From NCBI GenBank assembly GCA_948470475.1, contig OX419341.1, forward strand, positions 29,155,400 to 29,219,399: 64,000 nt of DNA. The letters are read 5' to 3'. A program made the position numbers and the translations under genes. The stretch is from Galaxea fascicularis. Its lineage: Eukaryota; Cnidaria; Anthozoa; Scleractinia; Euphylliidae. The notes below the pieces were generated by a model. The model ran no database searches. It was not told the origin of the DNA and saw nothing but the letters and a program-made list of their open reading frames with translations. Of the stretch, positions 1 to 14,959 are shown in pieces; within the stretch, counting starts at the first letter, position 1; every line of letters starts with the position of its first letter.

Positions 1-23
1 TCTTACTGATGACTACTACTTAC

Positions 24-848
24 CTCGTTCAGATTGTGGTTTTCTTGCTGCAGAGCCGCAATTTGTTCCTGTGCCATAAAAAAGTAGTATAGTACTCAGC
101 AACAAAATCTGGGAAGCAACGATCAGATAATAACATAACATCATTCGCTACCTTGAGTTGTTGTTTTGTCTCTTCGTGTGAATCATCATGAGATGGTATC
201 TGTTGAAGAAGGTACTGAACCTACAAGAAACCGAAGAAAGTAACGCTGATTTCGAAAGATTGTCGTCAACCGAGACAAAAGAACACTAAAGAGCCTGTCC
301 GTATGCAAAACATTCAGAAGGACGGGTTTGTTTTGGTTGAAAGACTGGGATGAAATTGAAGATAGTTTCCAGTACAGTCAAACAGTCAAGTCTAAAACCA
401 ATCCAAGCAACCGGCACAAGACACTGCAAACAAAGTAAACGCGACAGCAACAACAACAACAGTCAACCTGCCTTCTCCTCATGTTGTTCTTTAAGGCTTG
501 TCACAAACTCGTCGTGGCCTCTTGAAATTCTTGAAATTTCAGCCTCGTGCTTTTGAGCCAAGGACTGAAATTGCAACGAAAGCAAATTAATGAGAAGAAT
601 ACAAAATCCTTCCGCTCTCCAACCCCCCTGCGGTCATCGTGTAATGGCGTTCTTAGGCCTCGTTTATATGAAGAAACGTTGTTCCGGGTAACAGGGTCAC
701 CCCCCAGCCGAGTCAACTTTAGCGGGCGTTTATATGAGAAAAAAAAGTTGATCCCGCCTTGACCGAGTTGACCCGACTAGGCGAGCAAGAGTGCTTATAT
801 GGAGAAAAGTTGGCTCGGCTAAGGGAGTTCCCCTACCATCGAAAGAGG

Positions 849-880
<32 letters not shown>

Positions 881-3800
881 CGGTTCGCCAAGTTTTGTAA
901 GGAAATGTAGGAAAAGTTGGCTCGCCCAGGGCAGCTCGGGTAGGCGGTGACCCTTCTACCCGGGACAACCTTTCTCCTTATAAACGAGGCCTCAGCCAAC
1001 AAACATTGAACGATCACCCACCTGCTCACGTGTCCTCAGTTCGTGACATTGTTGTTCAACATCCTCCTTTGATTTTTCTGCTGTAGCGATGATTAATTTA
1101 GCTGCCACCGCCTGTCAACAACAACACACATTGTTTTAATAAGATGTTTTATTTACCGAGACCGTCGGTTTTATCTCGGCAAGAACCGTTACTACTCGTG
1201 ACTATCAGTTGAGTTTGCACCGAGAGGTGTTTGGCGCCCAAGTTTTGCCGTGGAAACCACGTCGTTGCCAAGGGGAATGGGCACGATTTCCGCACAGCGC
1301 CATAACTCTACTCGTTTTTGGAACAGGGTTAGTATGACAGTGATGAATGTATAATTATGTTTGGGGCTGTGCGCAAATCTTTCCAGGGAATGCAAAGAGT
1401 ATCACACTAATTGGCAACTTTTATCAAACGAAAGTGATATTTATTTCGACGTAAACGTTCTAATATCAATACCATCGACTTTTAACATGGATATCAACTC
1501 ACCCATTTACAAACTGGACAGGACTAGTGCCAGGATCAGAAACAACATTTCACTCTAGGATGTTAAGTTAGTTACACTCACCATGTTGAGTAAAACTTGG
1601 AGCGCAGCTTTGCATTCCGCCATTGTGTGAATACTACTCCACCGATGTTTATTTTTTTCACCTAACGTGGAAAATAAGAGCTATTCAGTTTTGACTTACA
1701 ATGTCATGTAACTGTGACGATTAGTATATTCTCTGACGCGTTTTGTTACTCCGTGACAAATGTTTTAATGCGTTTATAAGATGGAAAGGCAAACGGCTGA
1801 ATAACTAAACAGTTTATAAACTGAAACAACGGCAACGACTTCCGAATCTTCTCATCTCAGTCGGAGGTTTAAAAAAGGTAACTTACAGTTAGCTACCTCA
1901 AATTCTTAGTTATTTTTACTAAAAATGTTCGTATTTCAGGAGGATATCTCCTTAGCCTGATACAGGCGTTCAGTTTGTGGGAGCAGCCAATGGCCAGCAC
2001 ACAAGAATTGTAGAGCGGGTAAAAAAGGGCCTTTTTTCGTTTTTCCCGCTGGAACAGGCTTCTGTCTCCTGTTCTGAATTGTGAACCTGGGCTGGATTCA
2101 CCTAAACGCTGTTTTGATGTCCCATAAACTTGTAATGAGTAACTGAAATCTGATCATAACAGATGTGCTCTGCTCAGCATTACTGTTCCCCATAAATTCT
2201 CTCTTGCAACAAGGTTGGTAGTTCTCGGTTTACCTTGCTCGGCATCTATAATCTTGTGTTGTAGGTCAGCTATCTGAGCACTCCTGTGTAACAGAGCATT
2301 TTCGAGGTCAGTAGAACAATTGCTGGTTACCTGCAAACTAGGAGTAAACCACGCATTATCGCAAAAATATTGGTGAACAAACCTCAGCTCCAATTCATTT
2401 TCAAGAGTAGATACTTGTTTCTGCTGATTCAGAGACTTGCTTTTCTTCTCCCCTGGGGTTCCTCCATCTCGAACAACTTTCTGAAAAAAAAAAAGCTTCG
2501 ACCGTTAGCAACACCTTAACAGCGTAACTGTCACGTTAGAGGAAGTAACTAAACCGGGTTGGAAAAAACATGAAGTGTCAAGAGTCTTCGCCCTTTTTGA
2601 CCAGCGGTAGGCATAATTGCGACACAGGAAAGTCTGAAAACCTAGGAATTTTTTGGCGCTTCAATGTATTATAGTTCGGTTTTATTTCCAGCAATTTGTA
2701 TTACAAATCGAAAAAATAAAATTTGTATCTAAAGTGGTCGATACACTTAGCTACAAGCTAAGGTATGCCACTATTTCCTTTCTAAAAAAATACTGCTAGT
2801 ATCAAAAGCGGCGACTAAAGGAATTTTGGAGAGGGGCTACTTGTTTTAAGCTTACAAGTAGAATAGTAGGATAGTAGGATAGTTTATTAAAATTTCATTG
2901 CAGCAATATACACAATATAAGGGTGAATTACTGAGCTATGTGCAATATTATATAATACTAGAATATAAATACAATAAATAGTAAGATACAATTACTAAAA
3001 CTATATAATGAATAATTCAGTACAAGTCACTAGATGAACTTATAACTGACAAACTCTTGCTTGCGTTTTGTTCTACAAAAAGGACGCGTGATACGGCTAA
3101 CGCCAGATCTGAGATTGTAATTGTGTACAAACTCGTCCTGTTTGGGGAGCATAAAGTGCAAGGGATGGTTCTCGTTCCGGAGTCTATCAATATAAACCTG
3201 TCACAGATGGGCGCGCCTCTCGCTCAGTGTTGTTAGATTGATTGAATTTAAGGCTTCATTGTAATTCATTAAAGGAAAACTGATGCGCATAGCCCTTTTC
3301 TGGATGCTCTCTATCTTATAGGATAGAAAATCTGGTATATTTTTGCTAGTGAAGCTGGAGATGCACCACATTGCATAAGGACCCTTAAAGAGTAAAGTCT
3401 CTTGTTTCCCTTTTTCACAATATGTTCCACATGATGGTTCCATTTCGGGTCATTACTTATATAAACACCAAGTAACTTATACGCCATGACTCTCTCAATT
3501 GAATTACGACCAACTGCAATAGAATTCACAATAAAATTTTGTTTACTCATAAAATTAATTAGCATTTCCCTGCATTTAGTAGGATTCAATTTCATTCTAT
3601 GATCTTCAGAAAAGGCGTAAATATATACAAGGGAAGGAGCAGAGACTCGAGGAACTAGACTGCATGAAGACAGCCGTAACACCAAGAGTGAAGACAAATC
3701 ACAAACAGACAATGTAAGAGACTGTACTCAATACCTTCGTAGCAGGTTCGTCGTCCTCGTCTTCTGCTTTATTGCGTAATTCCGCCAGTTGCCTTGACAA

Positions 3801-6800
3801 CAGCTTCCTGTCGTTAATAAGATTTTCTAGCGTCTGTCTAGCCTGTCCTACACTCACTAAAACCTCAACTTCGTGACTCAGCCAAGACTGAAATGAAGAT
3901 AAGGTAACAGGTATCAAGAGAAAGTTCGCTATCTTTTTCACCGACCGGAGGTAAAGTTATTGCAGCAACATGTACAGACCTTAAATTACAGTCATTTCAA
4001 TCAGTTAAAAACGTAACCATTTAATAAAATTATACAATGGCCGTCCTTGCCGTAAACTGATATGCACAGTTATGATCATTCACCGCTGGTCATACGCAGG
4101 GAGGCACAGAAAAATGTCATTTCGGCCCGGGACAGAAAAGAATCAAGATGAAATTTCGTCCCGGTGCTGAAGACCGGGATGAAATCGTCCCGGGATGAGC
4201 AAATTTCACCCCGGGATCATGTGAACACCAAAGGCCAAATGACCAGACACCGAGGTGAAACTCGTCCCGGGATGAGTTCTCTCATACAATGGACCGTATT
4301 AACCTCTCGTTTTGATTGCTCCATAGAAGAGTTTGCGATTACGGTATAGACGCACATCTGTTGTAATGCAGCGGTGAGTGTTGGAAAACGAGCAAAGACT
4401 TTTTTTACCGCACTAAAGAGTCATGTCATTGAAGAGGGGTATTTTAAGTGGATAACACCTGAGGTTTCATTTTAAGCTAAAAAGTAAAAACTCTAGCGTT
4501 GACGTCATGCAGAATGCCGTTAGAAAACAGCGAAAGGTAGAAGCTAAATGCGAAAACCGCCGCCGAATAAAACGTGCGAAGAAGCAGACTTGTTTAATTG
4601 ACTCATACAGACAGATCTGTTATAGCGGTTAAGAAATGCACAGATTACATCCAGTTGCTCAGTTGCAATACTAATTACACGTAATTAAAATAAAACGTCC
4701 CATTGAGTGCTGTTTTAGACTGCCTTCCTATGAGCGCCTGCCTGTCATGCAGTTCACTTGTGCATTTGAAAGTATATCTTCAGAAAGCCACTTGCCTGAC
4801 TCTTTATGGGCCTGCATATTTTTCTTCTGACAATAGATTGCTAACTCTTTTTACACACTTTCGAGGATGAAAGAAGCGCACTTACGTTGAATTAACAAGA
4901 GATTTACCTTCATTCTCGGTATGAGGCCCTCAGCTTGCTTTTGTTGATTCTGCTGCTGAGCAGTTCTTTTCTCGGCAGCCTCCTTTTGGCGATCCAGGGC
5001 CATTTTCAGCCGCTTTTGAACCGCTGACACCTATTAACGAAACAGACTTTTACTAGTGACGAGCCTGCAGTCAAAGGCTTACAAAAAAAAACCCATGTCA
5101 AGTTCCAGTCACCCTAACGCTGCCTGATATAGTTTACCTCTTCTGTTTTCCTTTTCAAGACAGCCTGCTGTTTCAAGTGCACTGATTCTAGCTTTTTGTA
5201 CTCAAACTGCCTTTTTCGACCCTGTGAAATTAAAACAAGAATATATCAAAGAAGAAAACCTTTGATACGTTTTTTCCTCAGTTGAAAATATTCAGACGGG
5301 GTATTCACACTGGTCCTTGTATTAGTGGTATCTATCAAGAAACGAGTAAACACGGGACAAAAAGTGTTTAACGTTTGATCTATTTAGTGAGAACTGTTTT
5401 AAAATCCGCTTCTGCTTGACTGTCAGCCCACAAAATGAGTGGTAATCAAACCGAAAGTGTTAACATCCACGGTGAAACCAGTGAGAGGTCGGTGAAGCCT
5501 TACTATGCGACATAGTGCGTGCGTTACATGTTGCACAAACAACATTAACTGTTCAAACAACTTTTTCAGGGGCCGGCTAAACTTTCTTGTTGTCGTCGTC
5601 TGCGGAGGAAGAATTGACCTTAACAACCACAACACAACCCATTGGCCACGTGCTTGCACAGTAAAATTTAAAGAGTTAAAATAATGATGGAGTTGACTCA
5701 GTAAATCCTGAATGTAACGGTTACTATTTTTTGAGTTATTACAAATTAACCGCTAGTCACCTGCTGCTTTAGCTGATTAATTTCTTTCTCTTTCTGAGCT
5801 TTTAGCGCTCTAAACCGTTCAGATTCTTCCTTCATCTGCCGCATGAGTTTTACTCGAACTGACTTCATTCCCTGAAAAAAACATCACTGATTCAAAACTT
5901 ACAAGATGAGGCCGCAGCATCGACCGTAAACGTTGTCTACCGCTTACGGACTCCTTTAGGCATGACATAATCCAGACCTAAAATTTAGCCAGTGCCACGC
6001 CTTTTGAACTCTTCAATGAGAATTCATTGACAAAATTGTTTATATCAGTCCTTATATCAAATCACGCTCTTCAGCAATTTAGTTTAATTTCTTTTTCCTG
6101 TGTACCAACAGACCAACTCAATTTCAACTTGCTGCACGTGACGAAAGGTAAAAAGTTATCAACTTAAACCTAAGTCATCAAACCAACCTATAAATTTGTC
6201 CCAATGCTTTCTAATGGTTGAACTGAAATGACCAGCCAAAAACATATCGGATAAAAATAGCTTGGGTGTTACCTGAATCTCTGTGTTGAGCTTCTTTATT
6301 GTAGTGTCACTTTGTTCTTTCAGTTTTAGGAGTTTTTGCTGTTCAACCTGACAATACAAAGAAATAGCTGCAGTTAGTTTTACCTGTAAGTCCAGCAGCA
6401 TCTAAGAGTCAATTCTATTTTTGCAGTTTACGAGTTATCCAGAAGATTAAAATTTAAATGTGTTAAGAACTGAACTAACTTTTAGAATCCATGTACGGTG
6501 GTCAATTTAATACATTATCAACCCCATTGATAAAACCGAATTTTCAGATCCTACGCTGACATACACTACTCAAGTCGAGGATTAGCTTGGACTGGATAAA
6601 GATAACTCTAAAACCGTACTGACCTGCTTCTTCTTTAATTCTAAAATCTTTCCCTCAAGTTCCTTGACACGATTTCTATTCTTCTCGTTCGTTTTTCTAC
6701 CAAAAGGAAACGAGAAAAACAAAGAAATAAACTACAAGTTATTTGCCAGCAACTTCGTGTCTCTTTGGCGAACTGTCACTTAAGGTTCACAGAACTCAGT

Positions 6801-9800
6801 GCATTTCCCGAGGTTCTGATTGCCTTCCAGTCTGGTGTTACATTCTTTTCAATTGTCTTGTTGATACTATGGCCCTACAACGGGGTTGGTTGTTGGGAAG
6901 TAAAATCAAACCGATGTTGCGTCATTTTTCTCGCCACGTGTCGACCGCTGGTTATTGCCTGGAGACAGCTGCTCGACGTATGGGGGTTGCGAACGGAAAC
7001 TTTGAGCGCAGTTATCACAATGAGATATCCAAATTTTGGCAGAAGCTAAAAACTGCTGCACAAACATTCTTGCATGAACAGAATTCATAAATATATTTAT
7101 TAGATTCATCTCCGCTAGACGTGTTCATTGCACATGGTACACCCGCCGGTTAGAAGACTGTAAGGCCTAAGTAAGAGTCTGACCTATCCATCAGTTAACA
7201 TGACTTACCCATCCGCGTGTTCAGACTTTGCGTTACTTAACGCCAAACTAAGATTCGCTTTTTCTTTCTCCAGTCGGGAAATTTCGCTTTCTAGCTCACG
7301 AACGGTGTCCTGAAAGATGGAAATATAGGGAATAAAGTAATTTTATTTTGTCGGAAAAGAGATAAATTATGCATCTCATTGAATCCAGAAATTCGATGGC
7401 TTGAATCCGCGAAGAATTTTGCAGTTTTATCAGTCTTGATATTTAAAAAACTGAACAGTACGACGAACTAAAAGGAAATGAAATGTAAGATAGCGGCCTG
7501 CCTCCGGAGGGTGTTTGAAAACTCGGTCAAGGAAAAAAAAAAACTAAAGAAAATTTTAAATCAGAACTGAACCTTGAAAGGAGTGTGATGCGGAAAAAGT
7601 TATGGTGGGGTGATATGAACACTTTAGACGTTTCGAAGTAAACCCAATCCTCTGGTTCATCTTGTCACAATAGAAGCAATTAGTTCAGTGATTCCGCCAT
7701 TAACAACACAGCTCACCTCGTACTGTTTTCTCATGCTTGTCAACCGCGTGTCATTTGCAACCATCTTATTGGCAAGTTCCTCCTTCAAGGCCAGTGCCTT
7801 GGTCAATTCTTGCAGCTGCCGTCCAAGCTCTGCTTGGCGCAAAGCGTGCTGGGAAACGAATGAAGAGTCCGCCGGGGAGCTGGGACAAGAGTCGTCCGCA
7901 CATTCGGCTGCAGGTTCTGAATCTCTGGTATCATGGCTTGTCAACACCTGTGTTTTTGAAAACAAAATAATAGTAATAATATATTCACAGTTATTGCAAA
8001 AGATATATATGTGTGTGTATATACATGAAAACTAACTATAAAAAAGTACAATTAAAAATCTAAAAATTCCTTCACAATTTGTCTAAAATTGTTTCAACAA
8101 TAAAGCTTTTCTAAAAAGAATGGTCTTCAGGGCTCTCTGAAAACTACCTATGCGAAAATAAATATAAGCAAAAGGGCCAGCAGTATCATCAACCGCTTCT
8201 CTCCTCACCCACGAGAAACAGAACGACAGTGCATTAAGTTATAAGCTACACTTATGCAAAATCACAGAATAGCAGAATCGTATATCCAGGGCTGCAAATA
8301 ATAGGACATATGTCCAACCGAGTCTCCATTTTCGTCGGACAAAACAGAAATGTGGTCGGACGTTTATCATTATTTACTTATCATTTGGTAAAAAATTGTT
8401 CGGACATAATTTCCTACCAATGTTAAGATTTCGTCGGACATTGTCCGATGACCGACCGTTATTTGCAGCTGTTATCGGTTATGCGACTAATCAGTGAAGG
8501 AAAATCCACCAACCTGTTGATCGTTCTTAACTACCTCCTCAAGTTGCGTCGTCGAAGTGATACTCTCCTGAAAATAAGAGAAAACTTAATGCAATTCTTT
8601 GCAAAAAATATATATAGGCCGGCGGTCTTGAGTGTATGGCTGAAAAACATCATTTGTACTACGTTTTGCGTGGTCATGGTAATACAGAAAATAATCATGA
8701 TTATGATAACAATTATTAATATATCATCAATTCATTAACTCCTTTTCCAGATTATTAACCGTGTATAACTTAATGTTTTGTCCCGTGATAAGGTTGGTGG
8801 TTAAACTGTGTCGCCAGCAAGGCTTACGCCAGCTTTAACACTTTCCCCTGTGTGTTTTAAAAATATTATCATTACAATGTATTCTAGAGCTATTCCCTAA
8901 TTGGTCGAGACGAGTCGAAATTCCTCGAATATCAGCGTGCGGTCCACTTACTGTAAACAAGTGACGTACCTCAAGTTCATTGAGTTTTGTTTGTAATTCC
9001 TCCGCTAGACTTACATCGGCTTCAACACTTCCCTCTGTGACAACTTTCGTGTCCATTTTACAACTAATTTGCGACAAAATCATTTTTCTAAAATTAGTTC
9101 CACGCAAGGGAGATGGGGGCGTACAGGGGGAGTATCATAAAGGCTTTTATTTTGACTTTACCTTTATTGTGAAAAGCCCTTTTGGGACGAATAAAGTATG
9201 TTTGTATCATCCCCAATTCACACCCCTCCTCCTCCGCAAAATAAATAAATAAAATTCAATGGTTTTCGGTTTCCGTAAAAAATACTAGTGGTTTTTGGGG
9301 TTTGGTATCCGATGGCGTGTCTGTTTTTTCCTATTTTGTCCTATTTGCGGTTTTCGGTTTTGGCGAATTTTGCGGCTTTGCGGTTTTACATGATTTTTTT
9401 CTTCGGTTTCGCGGTTTCTAATATACCCCAATGTCCCCCCCCCCCCACAAGCGAGCTTGTGTTGGTTGTCTGACAGACGTTGATTGGATCGTCTTTCTCG
9501 CGTAGGTGTGCTTTTTGTTGGTGGAGGGAAATATGTCGTGGGACGCACCCTCGTTTATGTTTTGTTGTTATGTTTGTTGGTTTAAGCAAGACTGTAGATG
9601 CTAAGGTAGCCCACCCAACTGCTTAACAATATGTTAATATCACCAAGGCTGACCTTCTTTTCTGTGGAAATCACATCAATGAACTCACCCGAAATGACTC
9701 TTGATTTCATTAAACTTTCTAATCATCTTATCTCTGGCTAATTCAGCCTGCAAACAGAAAGATATCGCGATAGAGCGGTTTTTAAGGTGATTCCTTAGAA

Positions 9801-12800
9801 ATAAAACTTCCCGATGAATTTTTTTTAAACTTTCCCTGAATGTTCTCTACCGAGCACTGTTTCGAAAAATACAATAAAAATGATAGGTCACCATTCTCGT
9901 TTAAGAGATGCGACGGGCCAATCTTGCCCCATTTATGCGTGTACTCGTTCTAATCACGCACGTTATTCATCGGTCCACGTTACATTTTGCGGTAGCTCGA
10001 AACATAGTTTTTAAAAGAAATACTCGGGAAAAAACTTGACAGGTAGAAAGTGTCGAGCATATAGGACAATATCATATAAAATTTGTGGAAACATCACACT
10101 ATTTAAAACGACGTGGACGTAAAGAGTTGGTAGAGTCGTTATTTTCGCGGTCATAATTTGCATCACAGAGCAACGGTTTCGTGCACTCTTTCACCTATAT
10201 CTTTTTTTCCTTCCGATAAAATTTTTTAGTTTTTTTTTAAATAAAGGAGGATAATATGTACACTATTATTATGCAATAAAAAATATAGGTCACCATGCTC
10301 GTTTAAAAGAAAACGAACATTTATTTCGCTATCGAGTTAAGCTTGATGGAAATTCTTTCGTTGTCAGTACGTGCACGCGCTAATTTGTGCGTGCTAATGA
10401 CGCGAAATCGTGCGCAGTAGGGATGCGCAATGCAATACTGAGGAATCACCTTAATCGAGTGTCGAAAGTAATTCGCATTTGCTGTGGTTTTGCTTTCCTT
10501 TGCTCTGTGATTGGTTGACAAAACTCGCGCCTCTTTCTCAGCCAATGAGAAGCAAAACCAAAACTAATCGCCTGTTGCACGCGCATTTTCCCGCCCTTGG
10601 CGCCAATACATTTACATATGAAAAGATTCCCCCGCAAGAGCCTCCACTTCATGCTAGATCCAGTTCAATTCCGAGAATACGAATATGGCCTATTACTTCA
10701 GATTCTACTTGGTTCACAGAGTTGTCTGTGTCACTTGTGATTGGTCAGTAATTGCTTTGGTTTTACAACATTCAATTGAAAACCGCTGGATTCAATATCG
10801 CAAAGCGCATCTTAGTGATTTTAGGATCAACATCGACAAGCCATTAAGGCCGAGACAAAAGCCAGCGAAGTGAAGTCGTAAAAGCGAGCTAAAATAGTGC
10901 TTTCAGACCGAAAATAGCACCCGCAGGTAATTTTGTTTGGGCTGTACTCACCAATACCACTTTCTCATACATCTGCGTGTTCTGATCAACAGACGCGTGC
11001 AGCTCAGCACCCAGCTTTTCATTGTCCGCCTTTGAAATTAAAACAAGGAAATAGAAATATGGTTGAGACTCAACAATCACCCCAAGAACAACACAAACAA
11101 GTTATCCATTTCACTGAGAGCTTTACAGCACCACTGCTGTTTCAACTTGTGCAGACCCAACTTAGCCAAACAATTTATAGAAAGCGTTTCTATTCTTCTA
11201 TCTGGATTAAAAACATATGCCATGTACTAGTTTCGTAATAATTTGTAAAAGTGCTCCCTTGGTAAAATTCCCCTCGTACGGAATCATTCGCAACCATTAA
11301 ATTGTCTTAACGCTGTTATTACAACATCACAAATATCTCTGCCTTTTTAGCTCACTGAGTAATCAGCCTCACCTCCAGTTCAGTGATCCTGTCAGTCATT
11401 TCTTGAATGTTAACGGAAGTAATTTCGTGACTAAAAAATTCAAACAAATATCGATCATCGTTACCACGTAGGATGATTTTGAACGTTCGTTTACGGGTTA
11501 CCCTAAAAGCAAAAGTATAAAAAGAGAAACGTCCGTCAAAACACTACAAAGATTTTCGCGGCATTCTATTCCATATTTCGAACACGGAACAACGCAAGCT
11601 CGCAAGAGCCCTGTTCAGTTCCTTTAGGGTACATTGTCTCCAGTCACCTCAAAGCTTCTTTTCTATCAGTAACTTAGTGAAGCACCTTTTTTCGCCTTGT
11701 TCTGTTCCTGTGATAGTCTGTCCTTGGAGAAGCTGCATTTGTAACAACTGAACCTTGGAATGAGATAAAGTGAAGAACAAGATCTCTTTATTTGAAACGT
11801 AATAATTAAGGACGGCAATAATCAATTGTCTGACTTGAATTACCTTTACTTAAATAAACATAACTGCACTTTCAAGCTATTTGTTGTGTTCATTGACACG
11901 AAATTCGGAGTTTAAAATGCTCGACCTACTTACACTGTATGTACATGAGTAATTCGAGCCTGTCGTCGAAGATTGGTTTGCTGGTAAATGGGACCAAAAC
12001 TTGAATTTTCAAGACTACTACTGATTAACAAGGACGCTACGTTGCGAGGCAGATGTGTTCAGTGGCAACAAAGAAAGTCAGTTGATGTAAACGTACTTGT
12101 TGTCTAAGCCTAGCAAGTTCAGCTGCCGCGGGGTCCATATTCACAATCGGTTTGTTCTTGATCTGCCTAGCGCGGTCCGCGTATCTGAGCGTGTTCAGAG
12201 TTTCTTCGAAGTTACTGTCTGCGGGACTCACACAGGCGATCATCAAAGTATTGCTGTTACCTCCGAGAGAATCTGCAAAAAAAAAAAAAAAAGAAAAACT
12301 GAGACACAGTCACGTCTAGTGTACAGGTTTGCGAATCTTTTGGTGATCATTTTCCATTTCCAAGCGGTTTTCACTTCTATAAAGGACATTTGTTGCGTCA
12401 GGATAACTCGCGTTTTCGGCGCCTTTTTTCATTCTGACGCAGACGCACCGACGCGGCACCACAATTTCTTTAGAAACTACTCCCTTTATTCATTGTAACC
12501 ACGTTTGTATTGGCTAATCGCTGAGCGGATGCAACCACTGGAGTTTCTCACCTTGAAGAAGGCGCGTGAGCTTGGAATCGCGATAAGGAACATGTGCGTT
12601 AGACTTCCTGAGCTCATCACTAAGAGCGCTGATGACGTTTCCGAGAGCAAGAAGACCTTTGTTGATGTTAACACCTAGAGGGGGATAAAGGATAGAGTGA
12701 ACGCTCTCTCGCAATAACACAATCTCGACCGCTTCTAATCGGAGAAGTAGTGTTATCAGTTATATTATCGACCGCAAATGTATACATTTGCGATCATCAT

Positions 12801-14920
12801 GCTATTCTCATGTATAATATTGAGAATGGTCAAAAAGGCTTAACATTCTTCCTTGATTTTCTCTCCAAGATGCCTCCTAACCGTGTTTTTGAAGCCTTTG
12901 CTTTCAGTCTTCTCAACTACTGGCAAAGTTTAAGAAAATTTCCCTTTCCGGAGCATTTTTAATCGTTTTCGTTTGTGTAATTTGGCTTACGAGTGGAAAC
13001 TCGGATAATTATATGCTTAAAAGTGTCACAGTTGAAAACAGATATTCGGTGGGAAAGGTTGGAAGTTGCAATTTTTGCAAGAGTTTTCCGTACCTTCTTT
13101 AAAGCGCTCTCCCTGAGCATGGGTCTTTTTAACTCTCTCCGATCCTGCCAGATCCACTAGATGAAATTTTGCTTTTCTAAATTCACTCCTAAAGAGAAAG
13201 AGTACAGTGTATTTCACAAATTGTAGCAGTTCATTCCTTTTTTCACTTCCTGGTTTACTCCTGGTTACCTCAATAAGTGAGTCTAGTCTATAGTTAAGAA
13301 TAAGTTGCCTTACATTTATAAATATAAAAAATAAAATAAATAAAATACCTTTATTTACACTCTGCAGTATTTATAGCACAAAAGCTAGTGGGGCTGAACA
13401 AATAGATGAAACAAATAACTCAAATTCATGAACATATTGATAACAATGTTAAAAAACAAACTCATAGGAGTGAACCAGCTGGCTTTTCACAAGCTTGCCT
13501 ACCTGTGGCCCTGTATACGCTCTGTGACATTGCCACAAGAGACAAGGCAGCAAGAACCACACCTAGACACTGTGCCCCATTGCCTATGAGATCCTGCTCA
13601 CAGATAATTTACAAGTGAGGTCAAGCCAGAGCAGGACCCGGTTGTCCAGGCTTATCCAGGATTAGCGTAAACTTTGGTTTCAGTTTTCTAATTTTTGGAA
13701 GAAAGTTTGTTATGCTGCTTTGTGTTTTCAGGATTGGTTTCCTTTATTGCAAAATTTTGCAGAATATCAGCATTGAACAACGTTTGGAAATAGAGAAAAA
13801 AAACTCCTTGGTTAATTTTTTATCTTGGGTTAGCGTTGTAATCGCCTTTTGAACAACCGGGCCCAGGACTTTAACCCAGGGCCTCCACATCACAAGTCCA
13901 GCTCTCTTACCACTCTGCCTCCAATAAAAAAAATGAATCCTGCATATTTTGAACATTACCCTTGCAGCTCCCTTTGCTCAAGTGTGACTGTAAAAATTGC
14001 ATGTGATCTACTGGATCGGCTGTTCATAGCTGTGGCACCAGTTGCCCTTGATGCTGAACCCTGCTCCAGGCACCTGACCATGTCTTCCCCAGATGTTACA
14101 ATTACTTCTTGTAAACCAGCAATCTAAGGCAAGAGGGAAAACCCTTACTGCATGACTCCAACAATACATGACTTCTAGACTCCAGTGCTCATCCATAACT
14201 TTTTAACAAAGTAGTCCAAGGGTTAGTGGAGTCTAAAATGTACTAGCCAAATCGTGTTGTTTGGTAGCCAATCATCATACTATCTCCAAAACTCTTCTAT
14301 TACAAGTAGCCCAGTGGCTAGTGGCTCTCAAATTTTACTAGTCCTGGGCTAGTGGACTACAGATAAAGTCGAGCACTGGACTCTGAGTGGTTCCTTACTT
14401 TTCTTTTCTACTCATTGTTTTCAATACTGAAATGTTCTCACAAGTGAATAAACCTCAACATATCAAATTGAACTTACAAGAACCTTCATGTGATGTATTG
14501 TTTCAATATTTATTGCCCTTGCTGAAAACAAAATGCATCATGTACAATGGACTGTCATCAATTTTTGAAGTAGGTGTACTGGTGTTGATGTGCAAAAAGT
14601 AGCAGTGGATTCCAGCTGCTGTGGTATCATCAATATCCTGTTTTTCCAATAAAATAACCTGGAATCTGACTCAAACTATCAAGAAGGCAATTCCCAGCAC
14701 ATTACCCATAGTGACAGCCCTCAGGTGATGCAAGCATTATCTTTTTTTTTTTATTACAGGTACTGCACCTTAAGTTTTCTAATTCTATAATGATACATAA
14801 AAGATTGCTTTAGATCATAATTATTTGCATGGGAATAGCACATTATAAATTTTATAATTATAACTTTATTATTACTGACATCATGGTTTTGTACATTACA
14901 AACAAAGGAGAAATAATAAC

Positions 14921-14959
<39 letters not shown>

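Noticed and set aside
1022..1111. Donor at 1030 (cac then gtgagc) for this KIF4 exon
   Set aside because: It leaves phase 1 before a phase 0 exon; the donor gtgggt at 1021 gives a 90-bp exon in phase with both neighbours.
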